A stretch of 64,000 bases of DNA from Cordilura impudica. Taxonomy: Eukaryota > Arthropoda > Insecta > Diptera > Scathophagidae. Below are positions 46,037 to 56,719 of this stretch, in pieces (positions within the stretch are counted from its first letter, which is position 1; each line of letters begins with the position of its first letter). Where the stretch lies: assembly GCA_963682025.1 (NCBI GenBank), contig OY821518.1:36789059-36853058 (forward strand), written 5' to 3'. The notes beneath the pieces were generated by a model, which saw nothing but the letters and a program-made list of their open reading frames with translations, made no database searches and was not told the DNA's origin. Made by a program: the position numbers and the translations under genes.

Positions 46037-46760
46037 ATTAAAATTTAAAGAATTAATTTCATATTAACAATAAATTATTTCTTATGGTTGTACGAAATTA
46101 ACTGATTTCTTTAATATGTGATTTCATTTTTCTCTAAAACAGAATATTTGAATAAATCTGCAGTTAATCCTGTTGAAATTTTTTTTAAAAAAATATCTTT
46201 TTAAGTAATTTATTTTCTTTTGGAAATGGAAAAATTTTTTATGAAGCACAAAAATGAGGCAAATACTTTTTTAAGAAAACTAATTTTTTTCAACCGTTTT
46301 TCTTAACGACGCTAAGTTTTCTAGGTTTGTATTATGCGTCACTTGTTTAACAAAATCCACCATTTTCGAAAATGTATTTTTTAGGTTTTCAGGATGTAAG
46401 CGAATTAAGTTCCCCGTTAAACTTTTATGTTTTTGAGCTGCCATTCCTAAAAATAGTTGGCACCAAAATCATATGCAATTAGGGGGAAAAATGTCACCTA
46501 TTATTCTCTGCTGTGCTTAATTTGCGAGTTATATGGCAATGGTAAAAATTGTAAGTCCAATATTTGGATGATATGTTCCAATCTCATCTCTCTCTTTTGA
46601 CACCACGAAACTAAAACTATTATAGAATATTGTTATTTCTTTGGATGGTTTTCTTACGATTGCAAAGATTTAAAAAAAATTGGTATATTCATAACAAATT
46701 TGAAACCCAATATCGGGTGAAAGCCAGTAACTGGAAAACAGAGATTCCATACTTTAAGTA
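46037..46760. other. AT-rich spacer
   Basis: No recognised feature. Confidence 0.35.
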
Positions 46761-46763
46761 TAT

Positions 46764-47283
46764 TACAAAAGTAAGAGTGTTAAATTCGGCTATGACGAAT
46801 CTTTGATATCCGCCAGCCGTGTCTGAAGCTGATTATTAAAACCACTGTTGGGTATGGTTACCACTATAATACAGTTGCCGATAAATTTAACCTAGACGCA
46901 TCTTTTATTATACGATCGACTCAGAATCACCTTGTGAGTCTGTCTCTCCATCTGGCTGTGTGTCCGTGTAAACTTATTTTGATTAATTTTAGTATATAAG
47001 CTTCCGCCGGACACAGGATAAACGTTATTGAAATTGGTGAAAATCGTTTCATGTTCAGACCTAGTTCCCATAAAAATAACCCCTATGCTCGACTTCAGCA
47101 CTCATAATATTCAATTTATCATATATACCTCGGTCATATTGGGTCTGTGTATGTTTATTGCATCCTTTCAGTAGTCCAAAAATAAACCCCATAGGATAAT
47201 TTTTAGTCATAACCCCCATATAAAGCTGTTCCCGAACTTCACATAAGTCTAGTATAAAAATAAAACAAAAGTATTGCATTATT
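46764..47283 (+). mobile_element. Fragments of DINE-1/mini-me-like repeats
   Basis: 46764-46810 is a diverged inverted end (GTAAGAGTGTTAAATTCGGC). 46880-47283 is a degraded 5' half of the main family (CTAGACGCATCTTTTATTAT, GTTCAGACCTAGTTCCCATA) lacking most of the (GTCC)n run. Confidence 0.6.
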
Positions 47284-47485
47284 AGTTATAAGTTTAGCTT
47301 TTCCAATACATATACGCTCGTTAAGCAAATGCTATAAACACAACGACCACAACATAAACAACAATCACACCTATGACACACAAGTTACAAAATTTTGATT
47401 AACAACAATAACAAGAACATCATAGAAACATCATAGTTTTTCATGTGGACATTTTGTCATATGGACATTTTCCTATCAAAATAAA

Positions 47486-47855
47486 CTAGCAGATTCCAGC
47501 AGTCGAAATTCGAGTGAATTTCTGGGCAAATTTATATTTAACTTAGCTAATTCACAAACCAACACTTTTTTGGCTTATTATTATTGTGAATGAAGATAAC
47601 AAACTCATTAACAAACACATTAACAAATTTAATAAAACACACACATAGCATATGTATAATTTTATGTATGTGTTAGTAACAACTTTAAATGCAATTTACT
47701 CTAAACAAAGGAAAAAATTTAAAAATCTGTAAATCTGGTGAACAGCTATAAAGAAATACCTTTCAAACAATATAAGTTTGGCCAAAATCGGGATAAAACG
47801 ATAGAACAAATCATCTGTAACAAAAAATCGCCTAGCCTATTAATTTTATAGATTT
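47486..47855 (+). repeat. 'CTAG...ATAGAT' short repeat, full copy
   Basis: Starts ACTAGCAGATTCCAGCAGTC and ends CTAGCCTATTAATTTTATAG. Same internal order as the 39914 copy. Confidence 0.65.
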
Positions 47856-48109
47856 TATAATTCTCAAAATAAAACCTGCTTGGATCTAAAGTGTTGCAAA
47901 ACAGTTATAAAAATCTCTTTAATTTTTATCTGAATTAAAATCTAATTCATTTATTATGATTATCAAGGTGCTTAAAAAAAAAATTATTCTCATATTAGCA
48001 TTTTGCGATTTTTTTCATTTATTTCGGGATAACATAAACCACAAAATTTAGTATAACAACATTAACAAGAACGATATAGAAAAATCATTTTTTTTTAAGA
48101 GTTTTTTAC

Positions 48110-48390
48110 ATTTTCATGTAAATCGCGGGACATATTAAATCGATTTTGGAACTTTTAAGCAGCAACCTTCTCAGGATATCGGAAAATCATTTCACTACAA
48201 ATGACATGATCACGAACTATTGAGGTCGTAATCTTGATTTCCACAGACGGACATCGCTATATCTATTTCGGTTGTTATAAGGAACAAGAATACATCTTTT
48301 CTATGGGATCCTTATTTTTTTCTTATTATTACAAACGAAATGACAAATTTATGTAAACCCTCTGCTCACTAGTTGGGAAAGTATACATTA
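48110..48390 (+). repeat. Second (GTCY)n family, fragment
   Basis: Resembles the complement of 8280-8520: CTTCTCAGGATATC, GATTTCCACAGACGGACATC, TTCGGTTGTTATAAGG, ATTACAAACGAAATGACAAA. Confidence 0.5.
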
Positions 48391-48470
48391 TATATATATA
48401 TTATTCAAAGCTAAATGATTTTCTAATAAAAAACTTATTCAATTAAGTATAAATTGGGAACATATTCGAC

Positions 48471-48475
48471 CACCG
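48471..48475 (+). other. Transib target duplication, left
   Basis: CACCG immediately before the left terminus, repeated at 52323-52327. A GC-rich 5-base duplication is characteristic of Transib. Confidence 0.9.
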
Positions 48476-49415
48476 CACTGTGGCTCAAATTTTGATTTCA
48501 TTGGCCAAAAGTCAAATTTTTTTTGTCATCGATTTTTAAAATTTTTACTCCTTTTTGTAGCTTATATATCCAGATTAAGGTAGCCAAAAAATTAGGTTAA
48601 ACTATTGATAATTGTGGGCGTGGCATGCTGTCAAACTCAACTGTTTTTTTTAATTCAGCAAAAGGTGTTTTTTTTTTGTTTTTTATCAAAAATAAATGGT
48701 TACTACTCGCAAGCTATCATCGATATTGGCCTGCGGTCTTTTCTATAATGTTAGTAGGATTATAGTCTTTAGTTTTTGTAAGTAGTCACAGTTCTAACGT
48801 TTGATATTAGGGGCGTTATGAAATATTTATGAAACCACTATATTTTTCTCAAATTTAAACTTTAGTGGAATAGAACTTCTAAAGGAAGTAAGGGAACTAG
48901 AAACGTATACCACCCGGAGAAAGGCGAATGTATCCTGTTTAACCCTATATATACTTTTGCACCCCCCACGAGCCCCCGGTAGAACACTTTTTTCATTTTA
49001 ATGAAATTACTCTAAAAAAATTACTCTAAAAAAAATTTTGTTTTTTTACTTTAGACTACGTAAAAGTAAAATAATTAAATAAAATACCTGCGAAAGGGTT
49101 TATTGGCTTTGTTTTGATCAGCAAAAAAATAAGTCATAAAATGATCACAATAGGTTCTACAGTAAACAAATGATCTCTTTCTTAATTTACCTGTTGTCAA
49201 ATTTAAGGGTCAACCAAAGTCATAAACAATTTTATAAGTTTGTCAATAATCGCGGCACTAAACCACTAAAGATAAAAAACCACCCCATATTGGCGAGAAA
49301 CTAATTAGTTTTACCTGATATTGAAGTCTGGATAACAAGTGCAGTTTTGTTCAATTTAAGTACTACCTGCTATGAAATTAAAGATCAATGTGTGAATAAC
49401 ATGTACCTAAAAATG

Positions 49416-49479
49416 TATAAAATGACGGATTCTATAAGGGATTACTCAATAATAAGTTAATACTTCAAGTGTACGGACG
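49416..49479 (+). promoter_or_regulatory. Transib core promoter (TATA, Inr, DPE)
   Basis: TATAAAA at 49416-49422, an initiator-like TCAATA with A at 49448, and GGACG at 49475-49479, which is exactly +28 to +32 and fits the DPE consensus RGWYV. Taking A49448 as +1 puts TATA at -32. The first ATG downstream is the transposase start at 49548, giving a 100-base leader without upstream ATGs. Confidence 0.65.
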
Positions 49480-49547
49480 TATATTCGCAAGTGATAAAAA
49501 GTGATAAAAAAGTGATAACAGACGCAAATAAAAATATTGAGAAAAAT

Positions 49548-51569
49548 ATGGAGAACTTTAGTTATAAAGAACTGGCCGAAGAGTATTTTCGAAACAAAAA
49601 CCAGGAAGATGTTCTTAGTTACGTTAAAATAAAATTAAACTTAAATTCGTCTAGTACTGAAATACAAGAGCAATTATCTAATTTCGTCAAAGTACTAAAA
49701 AAACGATTGAAAGAAGTTAACTACTGTAAACAAAAGTTTTATAATAAAAGTGCAAACTGGTTAGAAGGCCAACTTAATGTTGGTGGAGAAACAGCAAAGC
49801 TAGATAAGGCTGGAAGACCACGCAAATCATTGGACAACTGCAGCGATAGATCTAAGAGGCGGAAACTTAAAAATTTTAACGAGGAAATTGGTTCTACAAA
49901 TATAAAAGAATCTTTTCTACATCAATTACGAGCACAAAACCAATTAACAAAAGTGGATATCATTGAAAAAACTTGTAATGCTAGTCCAGTGAGAACAAAG
50001 CGAATTCTTAAAAGTATACCAACTCCGAGCGATGCAAAACAGTTCACAAATGAGGAGGCATTAGCATTATTTCTGGATTTGAAATTAACAAAACACCAAT
50101 ATATTCAGCTCAGATTGCGTGCGATTGAAAAAGGCTCAAATATGTATCCAGCATATCATCACATAACAGCTGCTAAAATAGACTGTTTGCCATCAAAGGA
50201 CACTATTACAATCACACCAATTTCGGCAGAAGTACAACTACAATCTTTACTTGATCACACAGCCAAACGCTTGCTACAATCAATAACAGGAACTGAGTTA
50301 AAGAAATATGGAAACACAAAGTTAATTCTATTTTGTAAATGGGGATGTGATGGTTCTTCGGGACAAAAACAATACAAACAAGTTGTATGTGAAAATATTT
50401 CGGACTCAGATATGTTCATGGTATCATTTGTACCATTGCGATTGAAAAAGATTTTGGAAGATTCGGAGCCTTCGAGTAGTACAACGCAAACAATGGATAT
50501 TTGGAAAAATGAGACACCATCTTCTACGAAATACTGCAGGCCAATCAAATTTGAATTCAAAAAAGAAAGTCATGATGCCATTAACAAAGAAGTTAGTGAT
50601 ATCAAGGCCCAAATAGCAACACTACAGCCATTACAATTACAGTTAGATGGGCAGCAAATTGAAGTAAGCTACCAATTAGTGCTGACAATGATAGATGGAA
50701 AAGTAGGTCAGGCTTTGACTAACACGAAGGCTGCATCCAGCTGCATTATATGCCAAGCAACATCAAGCCAATTAAACCAAGTCCCGACAAAATCATTCGA
50801 TAATACCGATGCCTTCGAATTTGGATTATCACCACTACATGCAAGAATACGACTTATGGAACACATACTAAAAATCAGTTATGATTTGGATTTCGGGCCT
50901 TCAGGATCAATAAGAAACAACGAAACCAACAAAGAGTTAAGAAGTTCAAAAAAGAAACATGTTCAAGATGAATATCGCAAATTTGGATTGATTATAGATC
51001 AGCCAAAATAAGGGTCAGGCAATACAAATGATGGCAATACCGCAAGAAGATTCTTTTCAGATCCAGAAACAGCATCTGAAATAACAGGAGTGGATTTAAA
51101 CCTTATTTTCAGATTTAAAATAATCCTAGAAGTACTTGCGTGCAATGAAGAAATTGACTCTAGAAAATTTGGAGATTATGCTAAGGAAACTGCAAAAATA
51201 TATACAACCAACTACCCATGGAGAAATATGTCTGCAACAGTCCACAAAATCCTTTATCATGGAGAAGATGTCATTAAATATCATTTGGTGCCACTTGGAG
51301 ATCTATCAGAGGAGGCTCAGGAAAAAAGGAACAAGGATTACAGATTTTATAGACAGCACAATACTAGAAAAATGTCACGAAATTCCACAAATGAAGATCT
51401 ATTTAATATATTATTGGCAACGTCAGATCCGTTCATCTCCAGTATTCGAAATCAATGGAAAGTGGAACATCGGGATTTAGATGAAGAAGCCAAAAAACTA
51501 CTAAAGAACAGAAATAGCACAGAACAAAATATGGAATATTTGCAATCAATATTTGAGTCTAATGAATAA
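49548..51569 (+). pseudogene. Transib transposase, complete except for one in-frame TAA
   Basis: 673 codons from the first ATG. It would excise and insert the element by the RAG-like hairpin mechanism. Catalytic residues by analogy with RAG1 D600/D708/E962: Asp268 in KWGCDGSSGQ, Asp383 in LTMIDGKV, Glu592 in LSEEAQEKRNK. The zinc-binding CIIC (399-402) and the TVHKILYHG His pair are present, as are conserved blocks SPLHARIRLMEH, NTNDGNTARRFF, RQHNTRKMSR and TNEDLF. Residues ~90-130 are basic (GRPRKS, DRSKRRKLK), a probable DNA-binding or nuclear-localisation segment. TAA at 51009-51011 (codon 488) cuts between the second Asp and the Glu; the frame continues unbroken to 51569. As it stands the catalytic domain is split, unless the stop is read through. 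Confidence 0.9.
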
Positions 51570-52315
51570 TAATTATAATTGCCTTTCATTGTTATTTAAG
51601 TACGAAAAACATAGTATTAGTAAAAAATAATAATAAACAGAACCTACCATTGTTACAAATGCTATTTAAATCTATTGCAGTTTTTATTCTTAAAAGGTTT
51701 CCCACATATGAATGCAATGTTTTAATAGATAAGAAAGATTCAAAAAATAAGAACCCATATTTTCATATCAAAATTAAAAAAAAAATTAGAATCATTGCGC
51801 TAATGTTTAGCAGATTTATTTAGCTAGTGTAACAAATTAGGCAGCAAACACTAATAAATTTTTCTGTAGTAATAATAATATTCCTTGAGTGTCAGCAAAT
51901 TGCAAATTTGATAGCAAACATTTTTAATTTTTTAGTAATACTAGTTAAATTTCTAGTGAATTTTACTATTTTGTTGCGTGTAAAAATTTTTTTGAGTGTA
52001 AAAATTTTTTTGAGTGTAAGCATTAAAAAAATTTCATTATTACAAAAAATGTTTATAATAATTATTTAACTCCAAATATGACACTTTCTAATAAATAAAA
52101 ATAAATAAAAAAAAACATATATCACGCTAAAAGTTAAAAAAAATCAAAAGTTAAACTTTGACCTAGAATTCCTTAAAAAGTACTCAATCAATTTAAATGA
52201 AATTCACACTAAGTCAAGATCAACTATCTATCTATCTATTAAAAAAAACAGTACTAAAATATTTTGATCGGTTCAAAAGTTACAGAATTTTGGCCAATGA
52301 AAAATGATTTTCAGC

Positions 52316-52322
52316 CACTGTG
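52316..52322 (-). other. Transib right terminal heptamer
   Basis: CACTGTG on the plus strand (CACAGTG inward), followed directly by the target duplication CACCG at 52323-52327. Confidence 0.9.
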
Positions 52323-52327
52323 CACCG

Positions 52328-53854
52328 CAGAGATTACTACATATATATAGCCTTAGTCGATAATAATAATTTCTTCTTCCCTACCCCTTCTTTAGTACAC
52401 ACCTGTTAAACAATTATATGGTCTCATAATCGTGAACTCTGTTTAGTGACATTTTTCTTCGCAATAAAATAAAATGTTTTCTCTATGCAGATATTATTAA
52501 ATAATAAACCAACCGAATATCAAATTTATTTAAGGTCATTTATTTTATAATGTGTTGTTTGTTGTCGTACGTTTTTTTGCTTCACCGAAACATCCAGTAA
52601 CACACATACACTACCAATCCTAGATTTGCTTAAACTTACTGTGGTTGTAATTGTTGCACGTTCCACTGCTGTTCTCCTGTTCTTGGAGTCTGTTTTATTT
52701 ACCATTGTGACAAGACGGCCGACCATAACAAACTGGCACAATAAATTAAAAATATAAGAAATGGCATCTTCAACACATTCACCCATACACAACTATAACC
52801 ACTTCTAGAAACATAAATATAAGCGAGTATACACAGAGATTAAATTGATGGGCCTAAAATGAATTGTCTTTTGAATATGAGAATTTTGCTTCATCATCGT
52901 CTTCGTTTAGAGTGTTAGAAGTGAGATTATTCTGTTGCTGACGTTGGTGCCTGGTAGTTTGCTTAAATAATGAGGGGCCCCTAAAGAAATGTTTAATTTA
53001 ATGCTTTACTTTTGTGAGTCCAGGGATAAAGTCATTTCGTATACCATTATAAAAAAAAGTTTTTCTTTTATTATTATTTCTAATTTAGAATCTATTGCGA
53101 AGATGTATACAAGTTCGATTTGAGATCTATTTATGCCTGGTTAGTTATTTAATTACTACAGGTTAGCTTAAACTACACCAGCCAACACAACTGTATTATA
53201 CTCTTTTCCCCTTACCCAATAGATGTAATAGTATGTATTTATGTAATGTTTGGCTCTCCATGATGTGTTTGTTTAGTACTTAATTTGAGGGCACATTATT
53301 TAAAATATGACTATTACCCAGAATGAAACGTTAAGCCAAACTGGGTAGGAAAGACACTTGAAATATTAGTGTAAACAATGATCAAGAATACAATAATTTC
53401 TGACAGGGAGCAAACAAGTATATTTTTAAATACACACATACATATATACATAAGTATATTTATTTTGAGAATTAAGAGATTATGATTATTGTCGTGGAAG
53501 TCCACAAGGAGATAAATTGTTTAATTTGTGTTTTTAATGAGGTTAATAAATTTGATTTCTAATTTTAAAATTACATTAATTTAACTCAGATATGATTGAA
53601 AATGAGCTTAACATTTTGAAAAATTTCTCAATTCGAATGTGCGTAATATATCAATGTTAAGTAAAAAGTAATGACCCAATATATTTTCTAAGCAAAAAGA
53701 AAAAACAAATTTGTTAAGCACTAAAAACAAAATATTTTCTGGAGGATTGTTACTTGTATTAGTTTTATTCAAATAGCTCTACACAATATTATGTACTCAG
53801 CAGTTTAAATTTAGCTTTAAAAAGAAATTTTAATCAAAATTCATGTGATTAAAC
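52328..53854. other. AT-rich region without recognised genes
   Basis: No family motif is visible in the small frames here. The 88-codon minus-strand frame at 52526-52792 is the only one of note and shows no domain. Confidence 0.35.
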
Positions 53855-53856
53855 TA

Positions 53857-55089
53857 CGAGGGCGGATTGATATTGAAGCTACCTAAGTAGGAAAAAAACA
53901 TTTTTTATTTTCAAAAACCATTTACTTCTCAACATGGTCTCGTTTTACTTCGACACACTTAGTAAGACGATATTCCAATTTGTTTATACCATTTGAATAA
54001 TACGATTTCGGGAACCCCCAAAATACGCGTTAATTTCGGTAATCACTTCTTCGTTTGAGATAAATCTTTTTCCTGCCAGCCACTTTTTCAAGTTTGCAAA
54101 CAGGAAAAAGTCACCAGGATCTAAATCTGGACTATAAGGTACATGATCAACCAATTCGAAGTGTATGTCACGTAATTTTAGCATCGTATCTAGTGCTGTG
54201 TGAACCGGTGCGTTGTCTTGAAGAAAGAGCACTTTTTTCTTTTATAGATGCGGTCGTTTTTTCTTGATTACATCAATCAGTTGATCCAATAATGCACGAT
54301 AATACTTTCCTGTCATTTTGGATCTTTTTCAAGATAATCGATGAGCAATATACCGTGTGCATCCCAAAATACCGTGGTCATAACCTTGTTAGCCGATTTC
54401 ACTGCCTTCGCCTTCTTCGGAGCACTTCCACCAGCTTCCTCCCATTGTATCGATTGGTTTTTGGTTTCAGGTGTGTTATTAATCGATGCCAAAAATCAAC
54501 AGGATTATGCTTTATCATGTCCAAACACCGCTGTGAAATGGTCTGTCGAACTCGTTTTTGTTCAACACTGGGCAAACATCTTGCCGATAGCTTTATCATA
54601 TGCAAATGTTCATGTAAAATGTTGAACACACGTTCATATGATATGTTTACCGTTTCAGCAATATCACGCAACTTGACTCGGCGATCACCCGTAACGATAT
54701 CGATGATTTTCTTGATATTTTCTTCAGTAACCACCTCTTTTGGCTTTCCTGTTGATTGTATTGTTGCAGTGCTTGTTCCGCCGCGTTTAAATTCAGCAAT
54801 TCAATATTTTTCATGTAGTCTGACGGAGCAGACTCACCGTAATGTTTATCGAGCTTTTCTGTTGTCTCTTTCGCCATTTTCCCTTTCAAATAGGAGTGTT
54901 TAATCACTGCACGAAATTCGATTTTTTCCATTTTTCAAGAAACACAAAAGTTGCTTACTTCAAACGACTACAACAAATAAACTAATCGATGAATTTGGGT
55001 GATGTTTTAACAGCTGACGTTTTACAGATCGTAATTTAAAAAATTGCTGCCATCTAGTGCTAGGTAGCTTCAATATCAATCCGCCCCCG
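53857..55089 (-). mobile_element. mariner transposon, inactive
   Basis: 1233 bases between TA dinucleotides (53855-53856 and 55090-55091). The ~30-base inverted ends are CGAGGGCGGATTGATATTGA ... and the matching TCAATATCAATCCGCCCCCG. The size and the single broken transposase fit mariner. Confidence 0.92.
53930..54931 (-). pseudogene. mariner transposase, broken by frameshifts
   Basis: The ATG at 54931 starts MEKIEFRAVIKHSYLKG with a helix-turn-helix N-terminus. A frameshift near 54800 moves the sense frame to 54399-54734 (TEENIKKIIDIV, LRDIAETVNIS, second helix-turn-helix). Further shifts precede VFWDAHG (first catalytic Asp). After an in-frame TAA at about 54242 the last part carries FLQDNAPVHT (second Asp) and YSPDLDPGDFFLF (third Asp), 34 residues apart, which is the DD34D signature of mariner. 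In the third motif Asp replaces the usual Ala of PDLAP. Another shift near 54000 precedes the C-terminus. The copy is inactive. Confidence 0.88.
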
Positions 55090-55091
55090 TA

Positions 55092-55450
55092 CATGCAGAA
55101 AAAATCTAAATACATAAAAAATTGCGTGATTGATTCATAAACGCCCAGCCAAAACTCCTCGGCCTAAATGCTCGGAATTTGGATTGTAGGTTACCTGTGG
55201 GTCTAAAGATCCACTAAGAATGGATCCACTAAGAATGGATCTTTAAAAATTCGGTCATGAAGGAGGTAAGAATGGCCAAAAAAAGGGGAAATGGTAAGAA
55301 ATGAATTTAGGAATACGAAATTTGGTTCGTAGATTCCACCCAAGAAACGAATATTGGCTCAGGATTAACTTTTTCGAAATTCGGTCACTAAAGAGGTAAA
55401 ACGGTCAAAAAGGGATAACTAGTACCTTTTTGCATCTTCTTAACATAATA
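55092..55450. other. Spacer with a degenerate repeated phrase
   Basis: TTCGGTCATGAAGGAGGTAA, GGCCAAAAAAAGGGGAAATG and GTAGATTCCACCC recur in altered form near 56380-56460, 61020-61190 and 63405-63440, so this is an old dispersed repeat. No gene. Confidence 0.45.
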
Positions 55451-55451
55451 A

Positions 55452-55702
55452 TCTATACTAGCAAAGTCCAGCCCTCGAAACTCGAGTGTAAATTCTAGAA
55501 AATTTAATTTTTAATTTAATAAAAAATTCTATTAGAGCCTAAAGATATGCTAATCAGTTTCAGCCAATTCACAGTTAAAACATTTTTAAATAAAATTCAT
55601 TAAATTTCATTATAAATATTTGCCGAACACACAGAGTTATATAAATTGGTATGCTAATCAATTTTAGTGCATTCACAATTCAACACAGGGCTTTTGATAT
55701 TT
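55452..55702 (+). repeat. 'CTAG...ATAGAT' repeat, left part of an interrupted copy
   Basis: Begins CTAGCAAAGTCCAGCCCTCG and breaks after CAACACAGGGCTTTTGATAT. It continues at 56090. Confidence 0.6.
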
Positions 55703-56089
55703 ACTAGCAGATTCCAACCCTCGAAATTCGAGTGCAAATTCTAGGAAATTTTATTTTTTCATTAAATAAAGACCCTAAAGGTATGCTACTCAATTATAGC
55801 CAACTCACAAATCATCACAAAAAGCAAACTCATTTTTATTACAAACACATTAACAAATTTAATAAACACACACATAGCATTGTATAATTTTTTGTATGTA
55901 TTAGTACCAACTTCAAATGCAATTTACTCAAAAAAAAAGGAAAATATTTTAAAATCTGTAAATCTGCAAATCGGCTACAAAGAAATACCTTTCGAATAAT
56001 ATAGGTTTGGTCAAAATCGGGATAAAACGGTAGAACAAAACATCGGTCACAAGAAATCGCCTAGCCTATTAATGTTATAGATAGATAAT
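55703..56089 (+). repeat. 'CTAG...ATAGAT' repeat inserted in an older copy
   Basis: Complete copy from CTAGCAGATTCCAACCCTCG to CTATTAATGTTATAGAT, nested in the older copy. Confidence 0.65.
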
Positions 56090-56312
56090 AAACACACACA
56101 ATATGTGTTTTATGAATGTGTTAGTACCAACTTTAAATGAGCATTACTCCAGATAAATATTCCAGACGATGCAAATCTGTAAATCTGATGGACAACAAAA
56201 AAGAAATACCTTTGAAATGAGGTATTTTGGTCAAAATCGGTTATTAACTACAATTTTTATTTTTTTTATATCGGTCACAAAAAATAGCCTTGCCTGTTAA
56301 TAATGTAGATAT
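56090..56312 (+). repeat. 'CTAG...ATAGAT' repeat, right part of the interrupted copy
   Basis: Resumes with ATAAACACACACAATATGTG and ends CTGTTAATAATGTAGATATA. Confidence 0.55.
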
Positions 56313-56719
56313 ATTAGTTTTGGTAAACAGAGTCCACCGAATAGGTGGACATCAGTCAAAATGAATTTATTGCGAATTCTAGCATTTAGGGTAGGAAAAA
56401 CGGCAAAAAGGGGAAAAATCGTACATCTGGAAAATGAAATTTAGTATGTGGATACCACTTGTGTATTTTATATGCAACTATTTCCAATTAGGGCGATGAC
56501 AACCGTCGCACAGTGGCGCTATTTGAGTTTTTTCGTTGCAAAAATCATATCTTTTGAACCGAATAAGATAATTGAACAGTTTAAACAGCATGAAATGAGC
56601 GTTTGGAAAGGGTGCTACGCTTTGTAGGGGCCTACTTATGGGTTATCAAATTTAAAATTTGTAGAAAAATCAATTTTATGGTAACTAAAAAAAATTATTT
56701 TTACATTTTTAGATTGTTC

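Larger units (their letters stand above)
48476..52322 (+). mobile_element. Full-length Transib DNA transposon (RAG1-related)
   Basis: 3847 bases. The left end is CACTGTGGCT and the right end, inverted, is CACAGTGGCTGAAAA. Both open with the CACWGTG heptamer shared by Transib ends and V(D)J recombination signals, and both continue with ATTGGCCAAAA. It is flanked by the 5-base duplication CACCG. It holds one transposase gene on the plus strand with a single internal stop. This is the better preserved of two Transibs in the window. Confidence 0.93.

Noticed and set aside
52526..52792. 88-codon minus-strand frame between the first Transib and mariner
   Set aside because: No recognisable domain. 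It might be an exon of an unknown gene, but nothing supports that.
54292..54903. 203-codon plus-strand frame
   Set aside because: Antisense shadow of the mariner transposase.
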